64,000 nt of DNA. Origin: Coffea arabica (lineage: Eukaryota > Streptophyta > Magnoliopsida > Gentianales > Rubiaceae). Location of the stretch: the NCBI RefSeq assembly GCF_036785885.1, contig NC_092329.1, positions 5,580,001 to 5,644,000 on the forward strand, in the 5' to 3' direction. Of this stretch, positions 10,542 to 21,973 are shown in pieces. Below the pieces are notes generated by a model. It did no database searches, had not been told where the DNA came from, and worked only from the letters and a program-made list of their open reading frames with translations. Made by a program: the position numbers and the translations under genes. How positions within the stretch are numbered: position 1 is the first letter of the stretch; every line of letters begins with the position of its first letter.

Positions 10542-12749
10542 ATGGCTAGAACAGCTCGCACACACAGAGAGACGGTGAGGCCTGACTTCACCGAGGCAGA
10601 GAGGCCCGGCCCTTCCGAAGAGAGAACTGCATCCGACGCCGAGGAAGGAGGTGCGGAAGCTTCTTACCAAGCCCGGGGAGGAGGTGCAGAGACATCTCGC
10701 CGAGCCGAGTCTCCGGAGGAACAGGCCGAAGAGATTGAGGTAGAGCCCGAGGTCTTGTACAATGATGACCTCGGGAATGAAGTTCCTAGGGACGAAGGTG
10801 TACAGGAGCCCTCCACTCCTCCAAACGTGGCCACGCTGAACTATGGTCAGATGCCGGCCTTCATCAGTGCGATGGACCAAGATTCCATAGCCGAAGTGAT
10901 CCGCAAGTACCCGTGGAGGAGGGATTACAGTGTCTACCTGCCGCGCCCACATCAGTCCGCCGCTCTGCCTCCAAAGGGTAGGGTAGCTATCTACATAGAA
11001 CAGCTGGAGGCCGGACTCAGGGTGCCCACCACAAGGTTTCTTCGGGACTGCCTGAGGTACTGGGGGGTGAGGATTACTCAGCTCACCTCAAATGCAATTC
11101 GTATCCTTGTCGGTTTCCAGCTACTCTGCCAACATCAAGAGATAGAGCCGAACGTGAACCTCTTCCGCCGTTGTTATTCACTCAAGAACAGTGGGAACGA
11201 GAAGGGGTGGTTCTACTTCGGGAACAAGGTTCCCAAGTTGGTATATGATGCCCCGAGCTCAATAAAGGAGTGGAAGAATAACTTCTTCTTCGTCCCGGCT
11301 GAGGACTTCCCCAGGGGATTCTGGTGGAGACCTCCCACTTCGGTCAAAGAAACCTCCCCGGGCAAATTGGAAGAACGTAACTTCCAAAAGTTGACGGGGT
11401 CGGGCCTGAAGATTAACTGTTGGGACTTCCCTGAAAGGGTGCTCGTGGAGGGCGAGCTCAGCCGAGCCTTGATCAGCTCGGATCACACCATCCTCATTTC
11501 TACTAGGCTAAAAATACCTTGTAATTTTCCATTCCCCTCCTTTGTTTATTCTTCTTGAATTCTAACTGACTCTATTTCATTCTTTGCAGTGGTGAAGGTT
11601 TCCGACCTGATTACCTCGGGAGAGGTCGAGGTGGCGAAGAGGCCAGCAAAAAAGCGCAAGGACGCTGGTGAGTCCTCTTCCAGGCCGGTCAAGAAGACCA
11701 CCGCGGCGGCAGTCACTCACGACCCTGCCGTGGTGATCATAGGCGAAGGGTCGCACACCTTGGGCACGCCGGGGAGGTCCAAAGCGTCCATTCCAGTGGG
11801 AGTTTCATCCCATGGAGTAACAATAGCCTCTCAACCTCGGGGCCGAGGTCGAGGTGCGACCGTTGTCCAGGGTGACTCCATCTCGGGGAACTCATTATTC
11901 AACCTCCACCACGTGCCCTCTCTAGCAGCCGGGGAGGACAAGAGGCACTCCGGGGCACAATTTTGCCCGGAGTGGTCGGTCAATGTCAATGACCGCTGCA
12001 AGAATCCCCTGGTCGCGCACGAGCTCCTGGTGAATTCAGTCCTGCCACAGGACAATACTTACACCAGAAAACTCAATCTGGCCGAGCTGATGCAGGGCGC
12101 CTCGGTTTCTTGGGCTTCCACCACGGCGTTCCTCGCTGAGATGTACCAACGCTTCGGTGACTTCGTAGAGACTTACGAATCACCTGCCGAGCTCCAGAAG
12201 AAGATCGCCGATCTGGAAGGGAAACTAAAGGCCGCCGAGCTGGCACGTGACAAGGCCGAGGCGGCGAAGAAGCAGGCCGAGGTCTCGAACAACTCCCTCA
12301 TAACTGCTCTTGATGAGGAGAGGGAGAAGAGAGCTCAGGAAGAGCAATCATCCAAAGTGGCCATAGACACAGCCGGGGCCACCGCCGTGGAAGCATTCCG
12401 GAAGTCGGAGTCTTTCATTCGCGACCTCGGTGAACTCACTCGGCCGAGCTTCATGTTCGGGTATACGTCGGCCATTAATGATGCGGCACCCTTTCTTCTC
12501 TCTGAGCAGCTGGAGTCCTTCCAGAGTGCCTCACACTACAATGAGGATGCCAAGGAATTATGCGACCGCGTGGGTGAGGACATCCGGACTGGAAAGGACC
12601 TGGCTGAGGTCCGAGCTGAATTCAACAAGTGGCTCCAGGAATTCGAGCTGGATGGTGATAGTGCCGAAGGAGACCAGGCCGGTGGAGGAGATGAAGAACA
12701 GCAGGATGCCGAGGCAGGCGGCGAGACCACGGGGGGCCAGAACCCCTGA
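10542..12749 (+). CDS. Antisense additional ORF of the Tat element: gypsy-type transposon-associated protein, two exons
   Basis: Exons 10542-11520 and 11590-12749, with a 69-bp GT...TTTGCAG intron, in phase; 712 aa. The N-terminus (1-100) is acidic and low-complexity. Residues about 118-285 (RDYSVYLPRP, GLRVPTTRFLRDCLRYWGV, GWFYFGNK, WKNNFFFVP) match the pattern I know as the 'putative gypsy type transposon' family (Pfam PF04195, from memory). A basic KRPAKKRK stretch after the intron could be a nuclear signal. Residues about 525-590 form an Ala/Lys/Glu coiled coil, followed by an acidic tail. The gene runs opposite to gag-pol, converges with pol, and has its own TATA box and AATAAA. Its function is unknown. 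The stop at 12747 is created by a 142-bp tandem duplication. Confidence 0.75.
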
Positions 12750-12888
12750 GGTCCGAGCTGAATTCAACAAGTGGCTCCAGGAATTCGAGCTGGATGATGA
12801 TAGTGCCGAAGGAGACCAGGCCGGTGGAGGAGATGAAGAACAGCAGGATGCCGAGGCAGGCGGCAAGACCACGGGGGGCCAGAACCCC
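12605..12888 (+). repeat. 142-bp tandem duplication at the 3' end of the antisense gene
   Basis: Two adjacent copies (about 12605-12746 and 12747-12888) are nearly identical, with two substitutions seen (GGT/GAT and GAG/AAG codons). The 142-bp unit is not a multiple of three, so the second copy is read in another frame and a TGA at the junction ends the first. Without the duplication the ORF would run through to the TAG at 12904-12906. Confidence 0.9.
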
Positions 12889-13019
12889 GGAGGAGGAGAT
12901 GCTTAGAAGCGTCTATTTTTGTAATAGATGGGCCGAGGTCGTAGATAACCTCGGCCATTAGCTCTTGTAATTGGGGGTCGAGGTCATGAATGATCTCGGT
13001 CTTTTGCTTTTCGAACTTC

Positions 13020-13025
13020 AATAAA
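13020..13025 (+). terminator. Poly(A) signal of the antisense gene
   Basis: AATAAA lies 271 bp after the antisense stop codon on the plus strand and is followed by T-rich sequence. It ends the antisense unit before it reaches the pol coding region, which converges from the other side (pol ends at 13187). Confidence 0.55.
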
Positions 13026-13186
13026 GTTGGCCTTTTTCAGTCTTGCATATTTTTGCCTTTTTTCTTCAATTGAGTTCAGTTTTTCTTTTTGACTACTTCT
13101 TTGTCCCCTTATTTTTCACTTAGGATAAAATGAGAATAAGTGAGAAATAACTTTAAGAAGTAATGAGATATAAAAATACGTACCTC

Positions 13187-16100
13187 TCAAGGGTAATACA
13201 ACTTAAGATTCTCAGCATGCCAGGTTCGGGGCACCCGCGAACCATCTCGGTAGGCTAGTTTTCAATATCCGTTTTGGCTGGACTCAACAACACGATATGG
13301 TCCTTCCCATTTTGGGTTGAGTTTTCCCTGAGACTCAGCTCGGCTAACCGAGTTCTTCCGGAGCACAAGGTCTCCCGGATTGAATCTTAAATTCTTGACC
13401 CGAGCATTGTAATAGCCAGCTAGGATATTTTTGTAGATCGCAACTTTGGCCGCGGCCATATCACGCTTCTCTTCGGCGAGATCGAGGTCAACTCGCCGCT
13501 CTTCTTCATTGACTTCGGCAGCATACGCAGCCATTCGCGGGTTGGGTGTGATGAACTCGGCCGGAACGACGGCCTCAGACCCATAAGTTAGGAAAAACGG
13601 CGTTTCTTGAGTTGCTGACCTCGGCGTAGTCCGGTAGGACCACAGCACGCTGGGGAGCTCTTCCATCCATGACGATCCAACCCGGTGAAGCCTGGTCTTG
13701 AGGCCATGGAGGAGAGTTCGATTGAAGTTTTCGGCTTGTCCATTCGCCTGAGGGTGCCCCACCGAGGTGAAGTGTTGCTTAATTCCCAAGTTCTCGCACC
13801 ATGCCTTGAAAGGGTTATCAGCGAACTGCCTTCCATTATCCGAGATCACCACTCGAGGTAATCCGAAGCGACAGATCACGTTTTTCCAGAAAAATTTTTG
13901 GACAGCCATTCCAGTGATGCTTCTCAGGGGCTCAGCCTCGACCCATTTAGTGAAGTAGTCCACCGCCACTACCACGTAGGCATAGTTGCCTTGGGCCCTG
14001 GGGAATGTACCGATTATGTCAGTCCCCCATTGCTCGAATGGCCATGGTGAGGTGATGGGGATCATAAGGTTAGTGGGTTGGTGGTGCTCAGGGGCATGGT
14101 GTTGACAAGAAGGACAACAAAGGACCATGACCTGGGCATCTACCCTCATGGTGGGCCAAAAGTACCCGAGGAGCAGAGCTTTCTTCACGAGCATCCTAAA
14201 GCCGACGTGGGCACCACAGAGTCCCTCATGAATGTCCTCGAGGATTCTCTCGTCTTCTTCCGGGGTGATACATCGTAGCCAGGGGCCGAGATAGGACCTC
14301 TTGTACAAGAGACCTTGCCGGAGGGTGTACCGAGCTGCTTTTCGTTGGAGCTTCCGTGATTCAGCTCGGTCTTCCGGGAGTTCACCCCGGCTGAGATACC
14401 GGGTAAGGGGCCCCATCCAGGTGTCCCCAGGGTAGACAGGGTACACGACCTCAGTTAAATATCCCGGCTCAGCTAAGACCTCTACGAGAACCGTTTTGTT
14501 CAGATCGGAGAAAGAGGTGGAAGAAAGCCGGGAGAGGGCGTCAGCCCTTCGGTTTTGTGACCGCGGTATCCTTTGAATTTCAAAAGACTCGAAGTGTGTG
14601 GCCAGCTGGAGTACCTTGGAGAGGTAACGCTGCACCACCTCTTCCCTGGTCTCGTATTCGCCTAGTATTTGGCACACGACGAGTTGGGAGTCGCTATAGA
14701 CCATAATATGTGCGGCCCCGAGCTTACAAGCTATTTGCAGACCGACAATGACTGCTTCGTATTCGGCTTCATTATTGGAAGCGGCAAAATCGAACCTCAA
14801 GGCATATGAACATATCTCTCCTTGGGGGTCTTCGAGGAGCAAACCGGCTCCACTGCCCTCACTGTTGGACGAGCCATCCACATGCAAGGTCCATCGCTGA
14901 GGCTCTGGGGTGGCCAGGGTGACATCCTGGGTTGTAGCCGGGATAGTCTCCTTGACTTCCTCAAAAGTAAGCTCGGGAAGGAAATCCGCGAGAGCCTGGG
15001 CTTTAATTGCCGTGCGAGGCTTATAGGATAAGTCATACTCACCCAACTCGATGGCCCACTTGGTGAGGCGTCCTGAGGCCTCCGGTCGCGATAGGACCTG
15101 CCGAAGTGGTTGGTCCGTCCTCAGGCAGACGTGGTGAGCTAAGAAGTAGGGCTTAAGCCTTCGAGCTGCATGAATCAAGGCCAGCACAAGTTTCTCCGCC
15201 TGAGTGTACCTCGTCTCCGGCCCTCGGAGAACTCGGCTGACATAATAAACGGGTGTTTGGACACCTTCCTCCCTTATCAGTACGGCACTCACAGCTTCGG
15301 CCGCAGCAGACAGGTACAAGAATAACTTGTCCCCTGGGCGAGGTGAAGTGAGAGTTGGGAGGTAGTTGAGGTAATCCTTTAACTGCTCAAATGCCTGTTG
15401 ACACTCTTCCGTCCAGGAGAATTTATCAGCTTTCTTAAGGACTTTGAAAAATGGCAACGCCCTGGAGGCTGACTGCGATAAGAACCGATTCAGGGCTGCC
15501 AACCGCCCCGTCAGCCTCTGGACGTCGCGGACACACCGTGGTGGGGACATCTCTTGGATTGCCCTAACTTTGTCCGGATTTGCTTCAATACCCCGCCTAG
15601 AGACGAGGTAGCCCAGGAACTTTCCCGAAGTGACCCCGAGAACACATTTCTTGGGGTTCAGCATCATTCGTGTCTCCCGCAGGACTTCCAGGACTTCTTT
15701 CAGGTCAGCAAGGAATGTGGAGGTTGTCTGGCTCTTCAAAAGGACATTATCTACGTAGGCCTAGACAGTCCGACCGATTTGAGATTTAAAGGCTTGGTTG
15801 ACCAAGCGTTGATATGTGGCCCCGGCGTTCTTTAGTCCGAAAGGCATGGTGGTGTAGCAATATGTGCCTTTGTCAGTGTAGAAGGCGGTCTTTTCCTGAT
15901 CCTCCGGACTCATCCCGATCTGGTGGTACCCTTTAAAAGCGTCAAAAAAGCAGAGGACTTCATATCCCATTGCCGAGTCTACCAAAGTGTCGACCTTAGG
16001 CAATGGGTAGCAATCCTTGGGGCAAGCCTTGTTGAGGTCGGTGAAGTCGACGCACATTCTCCAGGTCCCGGTGTCCTTCTTCACCATGACCGGGTTGGAC

Positions 16101-18661
16101 AACCAGGTCGGATATTGGACCTCCCGGATGATCTTTGCAGGGAGGAGCTTATCCACTTCTTCGCCCACAGCTCGGCTACGCTCAGGGCCGAGGTGCCTCC
16201 TTTTTTGTTTGACCGGGCGGACTTGGGGATCGACATTCAGCTCATGTATCATGAGGTGATGCGGAACTCCTCGAACCTCCTCCGCGGCCAACGTGAAGAC
16301 GTCCCGGTACTTTCTGAGGAGGTCTGTCATGCCTCTTTTAACAGGATCGGGCAGTCGGGTACCAACGCGAACTGTCTGATCAGGCTTCGTGGGGTCCAGA
16401 GGGAGTTCTTCCACCTCATCCCCAGTCTCCAGCCTTGGGATCTTCTCAGCTCGCTGAGGATCAATGCTATCTATTGAGAGGATATTTGACCTCTTCTCGG
16501 ACCTTGCCCCGGAGGTTGATGGGGAGGCTGCTTGCAGAGTGGCGAGGTAACATTCTCGGGCAGCGCAGACATCGCTGCTGACCTCGGCCACCCCCGCAGA
16601 AGTAGGAAACTTGAAGCTTAAGTGGTAGGTGGAGTACACTGCCCGCAAAGCATTAAGTGTAGGTCGGCCGAGTAGTAAGTTATACGGGGAGTCAGCTTTG
16701 ACTACTGCGAAATTGACGGGAATGGTTCTGCTGCGGGGGTGACGCCCTATAGTCACCGTCAAAGTCACCATCCCTTCGGGGTGCACAATGTGTCCCCCGA
16801 ACCTGACAAGAGGGGTTCTCACCGGGGTCATGCACTCCCTGGCCAGTTTAAGGCTTTCAAAGGTGCGGAGGTACATGACGTCAACGGAGCTCCCCGAGTC
16901 AATGTAGACCTTTTTCACGATGTAGTTATTGGCGAGAACCTCGATCACCAAGGCCTCGTGACTGCTGGAGGCAGCCGGGACTGGATCACTAGGCCCGTAA
17001 GTGATCACCTCGGATAGGCGAGCACTTGTCTCGGCCTGATCCGGGTTGGTTTGCCTGTAGGTCCTCTTTCGGGAGTTCTGACTGTCTCCTCCCGTCGGAC
17101 CTCCAGCAATTGTGTTGATGACCCCGGCAATGTTGGATCCATACCCCAGCCCATGGCCTGGGGATCCGTCTCGGGGAGGCCTTTTTGTCTCCCTAGGATC
17201 TTCCGGGGGCCTACAACTGCTTCTTGATGTCCGCCTTTCATCCCGGCGTGGGTCACCCCGGTGGTCACGTCGGGGTTCATTTCGTGGCTGTCCGCCACTT
17301 CGGCGGATGAACTGCTTCAGGTGGCCCTGTCTGATGAGGTTCTCGATCTCTTTTTTGAGATCGTTGCAGTCCTCAGTTTCGTGCCCGATGTCCCGGTGGT
17401 ACAGGCAGTAGAGGTTCGAGTTCCTCTTGTCTTTGTTGCCGAACATCTTGGGAGGGGCCCTCCCGAGGTTGTTCTGCTCCATTACAGACAGTACGCGAGA
17501 TCGGGAAGTGTTTAAGGGAGTCAGTTCGGATTCAGGAATATGTGACTTTCCCTTTGAGATCCTGTCGAACACACTCCGGCGATCTCGGCCGGGACTCTGG
17601 AAGCCAGTTCCTGTCCCCGATTCACTTCGGCTAGGCTCCTTCCCTCTTCGGGCGTCAGTCCTCGGGCGAGCAGCTTGGACTTCTTTTTTCATACGGTTGA
17701 GGTCCTCGGCCTGTATGCCCTTCTCGACCTTCAACCATAATTCGTGAAGTGAACGGGGATACTTCTTATGGATCCCCGTGTTGAATACCCCGGCAACGAG
17801 CCCGTGGGTGAAAGCGGCAATGGTGACCTGCTCATTAGGGTTAGGTATCTGCACGCTTTCTTCGTGGAACCTCTGGACATACGACCGAAGTGATTCCCCC
17901 GGGTTCTGCTGCATGTTCAACAGATAAGCCGAGGTCCGGGTCGTCGGTCGGGAGGAAACAAAACGGTGAAGAAACTTCTCCACTAATTCCCCCAGGGTTG
18001 AAATGCTCCTAGGTTCTAGACCCCAGAACCATTTTCGAGCTGTTCCCTGGAGGAATACCGGGAAAGCCCGGCATATGACGGGATCAGGGATGCAATATAG
18101 GCGGAAGGCCGAGATGAAGGCATGAATGTGGTCTTCCGGATCACCTCGGCCGTCATAAGACGGTATCGAGGGAAGCTTGAAGTTGGGAGGGAGTCTCTCC
18201 TCGTTGATGTCATCGGTGAAGGGTGGAGCCCTCTGGTAATCCACCCCGGCTCTCTCAGTGGGCCGAGGTTCCTCAGGTCGTCGGCCCAAAAGCCCTCTTG
18301 ATAGAGACCTGGTCAGGGAGGCTACCTTAGAGGTGGCCTTGGAGAATGCTTTCTTCGACGCACTTCGGCTCAAGCGTCTCCCATCGGACTCTTCTTCAGA
18401 CGAAACTTCAGGGGATCCGTCCGACTTCCTTTTAGAGGACTCGGCCTTTTGCTTGCCTTGTCTCTTGAAATACCTCCCTAACTCCTCGAAAATGTTAGGA
18501 TTCTCGGTCACAAACTCGGCCATGCGGGTTATGGCTTCTTCGTTTGCGGGCTGGGTCCTTGGGGATTCCTGCCCTTCAGAGATACCTTCTTGCTGAGCTA
18601 CATTACTCTGCTCAGCCCCAATAGCGAGAGCTTTCCTGCTCCTAGAACGCGTAGGCTTCAT
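13187..18661 (-). pseudogene. Interrupted gag-pol polyprotein of the Tat-type element
   Basis: One continuous frame of 1,825 codons with two in-frame stops: TAG at 15763-15761 (codon 967) and TGA at 13264-13262. In order: capsid-type gag domain, CCHC-like knuckle (YCLYHRDIGHETEDC), aspartic protease (DSGSS, LLGRP), RT (MPFGLKNA), RNase H, a second RNase H (LHVDGSS, NNEAEYEA), then integrase with an HHCC finger and D,D,E residues (WGTDIIG, ISDNG, GQAEN). The first stop lies just before the RT metal-binding box, which reads YVDN instead of YVDD. The second removes only the last 24 codons, which remain recognisable (PRTWHAENLKLYY). The start is ATG at 18661; codons upstream to 18697 are open but lack ATG. 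Both breaks suggest this copy cannot make its own RT. Confidence 0.9.
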
Positions 18662-18678
18662 TCTCTGATGTCTTTGTG

Positions 18679-18696
18679 TTCCCACAGACGGCGCCA
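18679..18696 (-). other. Primer binding site
   Basis: TGGCGCCGTCTGTGGG begins two bases inside the 5' LTR. The TGGCGCC start is common to primer binding sites of plant Ty3/gypsy elements, which pair with a tRNA 3' end. I do not assign the tRNA species. Confidence 0.8.
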
Positions 18697-18698
18697 AT

Positions 18699-19260
18699 TG
18701 AAGAGGTCGTTTTTGTCCTGCTGGAGTGAGTCACCCGAGCTGGAGAAGGCCTCTTATCCTGGGTGGTTATCTCAGACGAGGTAACCTGCTTAAATTGTAG
18801 GAGGGACTAGAGTCCCCGGTGTAACTCCGAATCTTAAGTCAGTTCGGGAATGAAAGAGTAATGAGTAGAGAAGACTAATACGCCTTTACCAGAATTTTGG
18901 TCGTCCCCTTTCTCAGTGGAGGCGTTGAGTATTTATAGGGGTCAGATAGGAGAGAGGGACTGCTTGCACAGGTCCCCAGAGATCCGGCAGTGTCAGTATA
19001 TCAAGGTGAGTTAATGGACTCTGCGGAAAGGTGCGCCGGAACAGTTGTGTCAGGCGGCGCATGTCAGAGCAGCTTTAACAGAAGTGTCAGCGGTGTCAGA
19101 CGTGTCAGAGGTCGACTCCGGTTGCCAGGTCATTATACTTGACCTCGGCTGGCTGAGTGAAAGCCTTGGCCGAGGCAATAATTAGGCCGAAGTCAAGGCT
19201 CGATGGTGGGAGGCCGAAGCAGTCGGAACAGCTCTAACCGAGCTGGAAATACCCACCTCA
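18699..19260 (-). repeat. 5' LTR of the Tat-type element
   Basis: 562 bp, TG...CA, directly followed by the GTCAG target duplication at 19261-19265. Being on the minus strand, it is the promoter-bearing LTR. Confidence 0.95.
18929..18938 (-). promoter_or_regulatory. TATA box in the 5' LTR
   Basis: CTATAAATAC on the minus strand, about 320 bp from the upstream edge of the LTR and about 270 bp before the gag ATG. This suits transcription of the element; the transcription start was not determined. Confidence 0.6.
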
Positions 19261-19265
19261 GTCAG

Positions 19266-21142
19266 CCAAAGGCCACCAAGCTTTCACGTTGTTGAAATTT
19301 TTTTTGCTTCTTTTGGCCGCGGGGGAGGGGGCATGTTTGTGGGCGAGCGGGGGGGCTGGTGGGAATTACAGGGGCCGGGGGAGCTCGGCTAAGGATTTAC
19401 CATCCGGATGACAAAGACGATAAAGTATCGATAAGTCTAAGACCACACATTCGCCAGAAACTACAAGAAGCGGTAGAAACTAGCCGACACAATTGATTCA
19501 TATACGATGCGAACGTGGCATTTACACACCCGGGTGCTGTGTCAGGGACCCACATGACCAAAAATAGTGGAGTAATAAAAGACAGCTATTTGGGGTTGGT
19601 AAACTTCATTTGGTCCTTTGAAGTTTGAACTCCAAAACTTTAATTCGGTCAGTCAAATTGGAAAAGTTCAATTTGGTCCTTTGACATACTCTAGTACTAT
19701 TTAGATTGCTTAATAGGAATTTGGATATGTAATACATTAATTATTAAAATATATTTTAAATATTAGAATAATTAGTAGTTTACAAATGTAAATACTTCCT
19801 AAATAATTTTAACTGCTAGATAGATTTGAAAAGATTTCAAATCATTTGTCAAATCCCTTAATTCAAACAAGTATCAATTTGGTCCCTAACATAAAATCTC
19901 AATTTGAAGCATGGAACTAAATAATTCAGGTTAGTCTCATAAAAGTGAGAAATTTTTTCAATTTGGTCTTTTAAATCTATTATGTTAAAAAATATGGGTA
20001 AATATGTCTTGTACTGACTATATATACAAACTATTGGGTCTAGATACATATCGTGCATATTAAATGTGAAACTCAAATTCAAGTTATGATGCTCTAATAT
20101 ATTTTGCCAGTGTAGCAATTCATCTGAAAAATATTATATCATTAAATTATAGACAAATGTTATGTTTGTCATCTTATGAAACATGTGCTCGCCTTAGTGA
20201 TTTACATAATAAAAATGTATTAGTTTACTCATAGAGAATCAAATTATGACACTACATTATTTAACTAATTCGAAATTCCGAAATATTTTGAGATAAAATC
20301 AGAAGAAAGAGTCAAAAGAGCACAATTTTCTCGTCGAAAAATAAAGGTCGGTTTGCTTATTTTTCTTACTGAAAAATAAGGACTAAAAGTAAAATTTATT
20401 GTTTAAAATTAATAGGCATACAACCTCCCATTGATTAACATCTATCTAAAAATTTTGTCATATAAACAAAAGAGTAAATTATGTCATTTATAATTCTATT
20501 TGAAACAAAAAATGGAAATAAAGTGTTACTTAAAAACATTAATGAACTAACTAAGAATATATGGTTAATTTACCAGTCGGGATGTCCGTACTAGTTGAGT
20601 ACTAATTTTATTAAATTCAGTATTATTTAGTTTTTTTTACAATCAAATAAATTTAAAAAAGTTAAAAGTCTGTCGTGTTTGGTTAAATCGATTGATCAAT
20701 AAATCGAAAACTTATTTAGTTCATTTATCGATCTTGATGTAAAAATATTGAGTTGAAGCCAATTAGTGGTTGAATTTTATATTTCTCATCTCGTGGTCAT
20801 GCTTGTATTAGAAACCTCTAAAACATATTAAAAATCCTTTCCTTACTTTGTTATATTTTTCTTTTTTATTATTGTTTCCTTTTGTTCTTCACAAAACTCC
20901 CTCATCTTGGCCAATTTAGTTTAGGTGCTGAATTACTTTAATTTTTCTTTGCCTTTGCCTCCAATTTTTACAAGTTTGTGCTCTCACTCATATAAACAAA
21001 ATACTCCGTGAGAATTTTTATAATATTCCAATTCATTTTTTTAACAATTTTTTAGTATAAATAGGACGGATCGAATCCAAAACCTTTCACTTACACTCTC
21101 TTCTCCAAACCAATTATCTATATATATATATATATATATGTT
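19266..21142. other. Intergenic DNA downstream of the retrotransposon
   Basis: The first 150 bases contain unusually G-rich stretches (19320-19390). The rest is AT-rich, with several 'AATTTGGTCC'-type repeat fragments near 19670 and 19880 typical of old plant transposon ends. A (TA)n tract lies at 21120-21139. No gene recognised. Confidence 0.4.
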
Positions 21143-21158
21143 GAACTAATTGATAGAC

Positions 21159-21322
21159 CAACTGGGGTTGGGCCAAGTGGTAAGCAGCTTGGTTCCGCTT
21201 AAGCAGGTCTCGGGCTCGAAACCTGACGTATGCAGCTATCCTTGTTGGGAGACTCACCCACCACAGCCAGGTGTGCGACCGGGCAAAGCTCTGGATACCG
21301 TGGCAGGCAACAAAAAAAAAAA
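21159..21322 (+). mobile_element. tRNA-derived SINE
   Basis: About 164 bp with a pol III box A-like segment (GGCCAAGTGGTAAGCAGC) and a box B-like segment (GGGCTCGAAACC), ending in an A-rich tail. It is flanked by a perfect 16-bp direct repeat GAACTAATTGATAGAC at 21143-21158 and 21323-21338. These are the marks of a LINE-mobilised SINE inserted recently enough to keep its target duplication intact. Confidence 0.9.
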
Positions 21323-21973
21323 GAACTAATTGATAGACTCGTACACTTAAGTAACTAAAGTAGATATGATTTTTAAATGCTGCTAAAATTTGATTTTTAA
21401 GAGATGGATAAAGGAAAAAAGGAAATAAGTTGCGTGGAGACAAAATGAAAATTTAGTGGAGAGAAAATGCATTGGAAAAAAAAAAAAGTAAAGCGGGTAG
21501 AAATAAAATGGATGTGCAACAAAAAAGAAAAAGAAATGGAAGAATGAAAAATGAGTCAAGAGTACAGAATATTTACTATAGATCAAGAAGAGTATTTGAT
21601 CAAAAAACTTGAAACGGGGCCAAAGTGCCTAATTGAAAAATTATCACAGGCAAAGTGCAACTCCATCATAGGGTTCACTATAATATAATTAACCTACCTG
21701 TGCATTACCACACCTGAAATGCCACATTGCTCTGTACATTGTGCTTGAATAACATGACACATTTAGGCGTGATTTGATTTTCTTAAATTGCTTCCACCTG
21801 CCTTTCGAAATTTTTAGGAAGAAACTATTTTGGCTTAGAAAAGCCGCCGCGTAGGGCCTATAATGTGAGCTCATGAACTTGCAAGCAAGGAATAGAAGTT
21901 AATATCCGTCAGATCTTCACCTAGCTGTACATCCTCTGTGGTTTAACAAAGAAAGTTTGCATGAGTATACAAT

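Larger units (their letters stand above)
9546..19260 (-). mobile_element. Ty3/gypsy LTR retrotransposon, Tat type, with an antisense extra gene
   Basis: A 9,715-bp element on the minus strand. Two 562-bp LTRs with TG...CA ends are flanked by a perfect 5-bp target duplication GTCAG (9541-9545 and 19261-19265). Order along the element: 5' LTR, primer binding site, gag-protease-RT-RNase H-second RNase H-integrase, an opposite-strand gene, polypurine-like tract, 3' LTR. A second (archaeal-type) RNase H after the first, together with extra antisense ORFs before the 3' LTR, is known for the Tat/Ogre lineage. The LTRs differ at five positions that I could count, so the insertion is young. The polyprotein is interrupted. 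Confidence 0.95.

Noticed and set aside
10144-10952. Minus-strand open frames opposite the antisense gene's promoter and first exon
   Set aside because: They are shadows of the GC-rich coding strand and LTR-proximal DNA. They have no domain, and 10542-11520 on the plus strand is clearly the coding side.
15923-17747. Plus-strand open frames of 80-184 codons opposite gag-pol
   Set aside because: They mirror the GC-rich pol frame in other phases. Conserved protease, RT and gag motifs are only on the minus strand.
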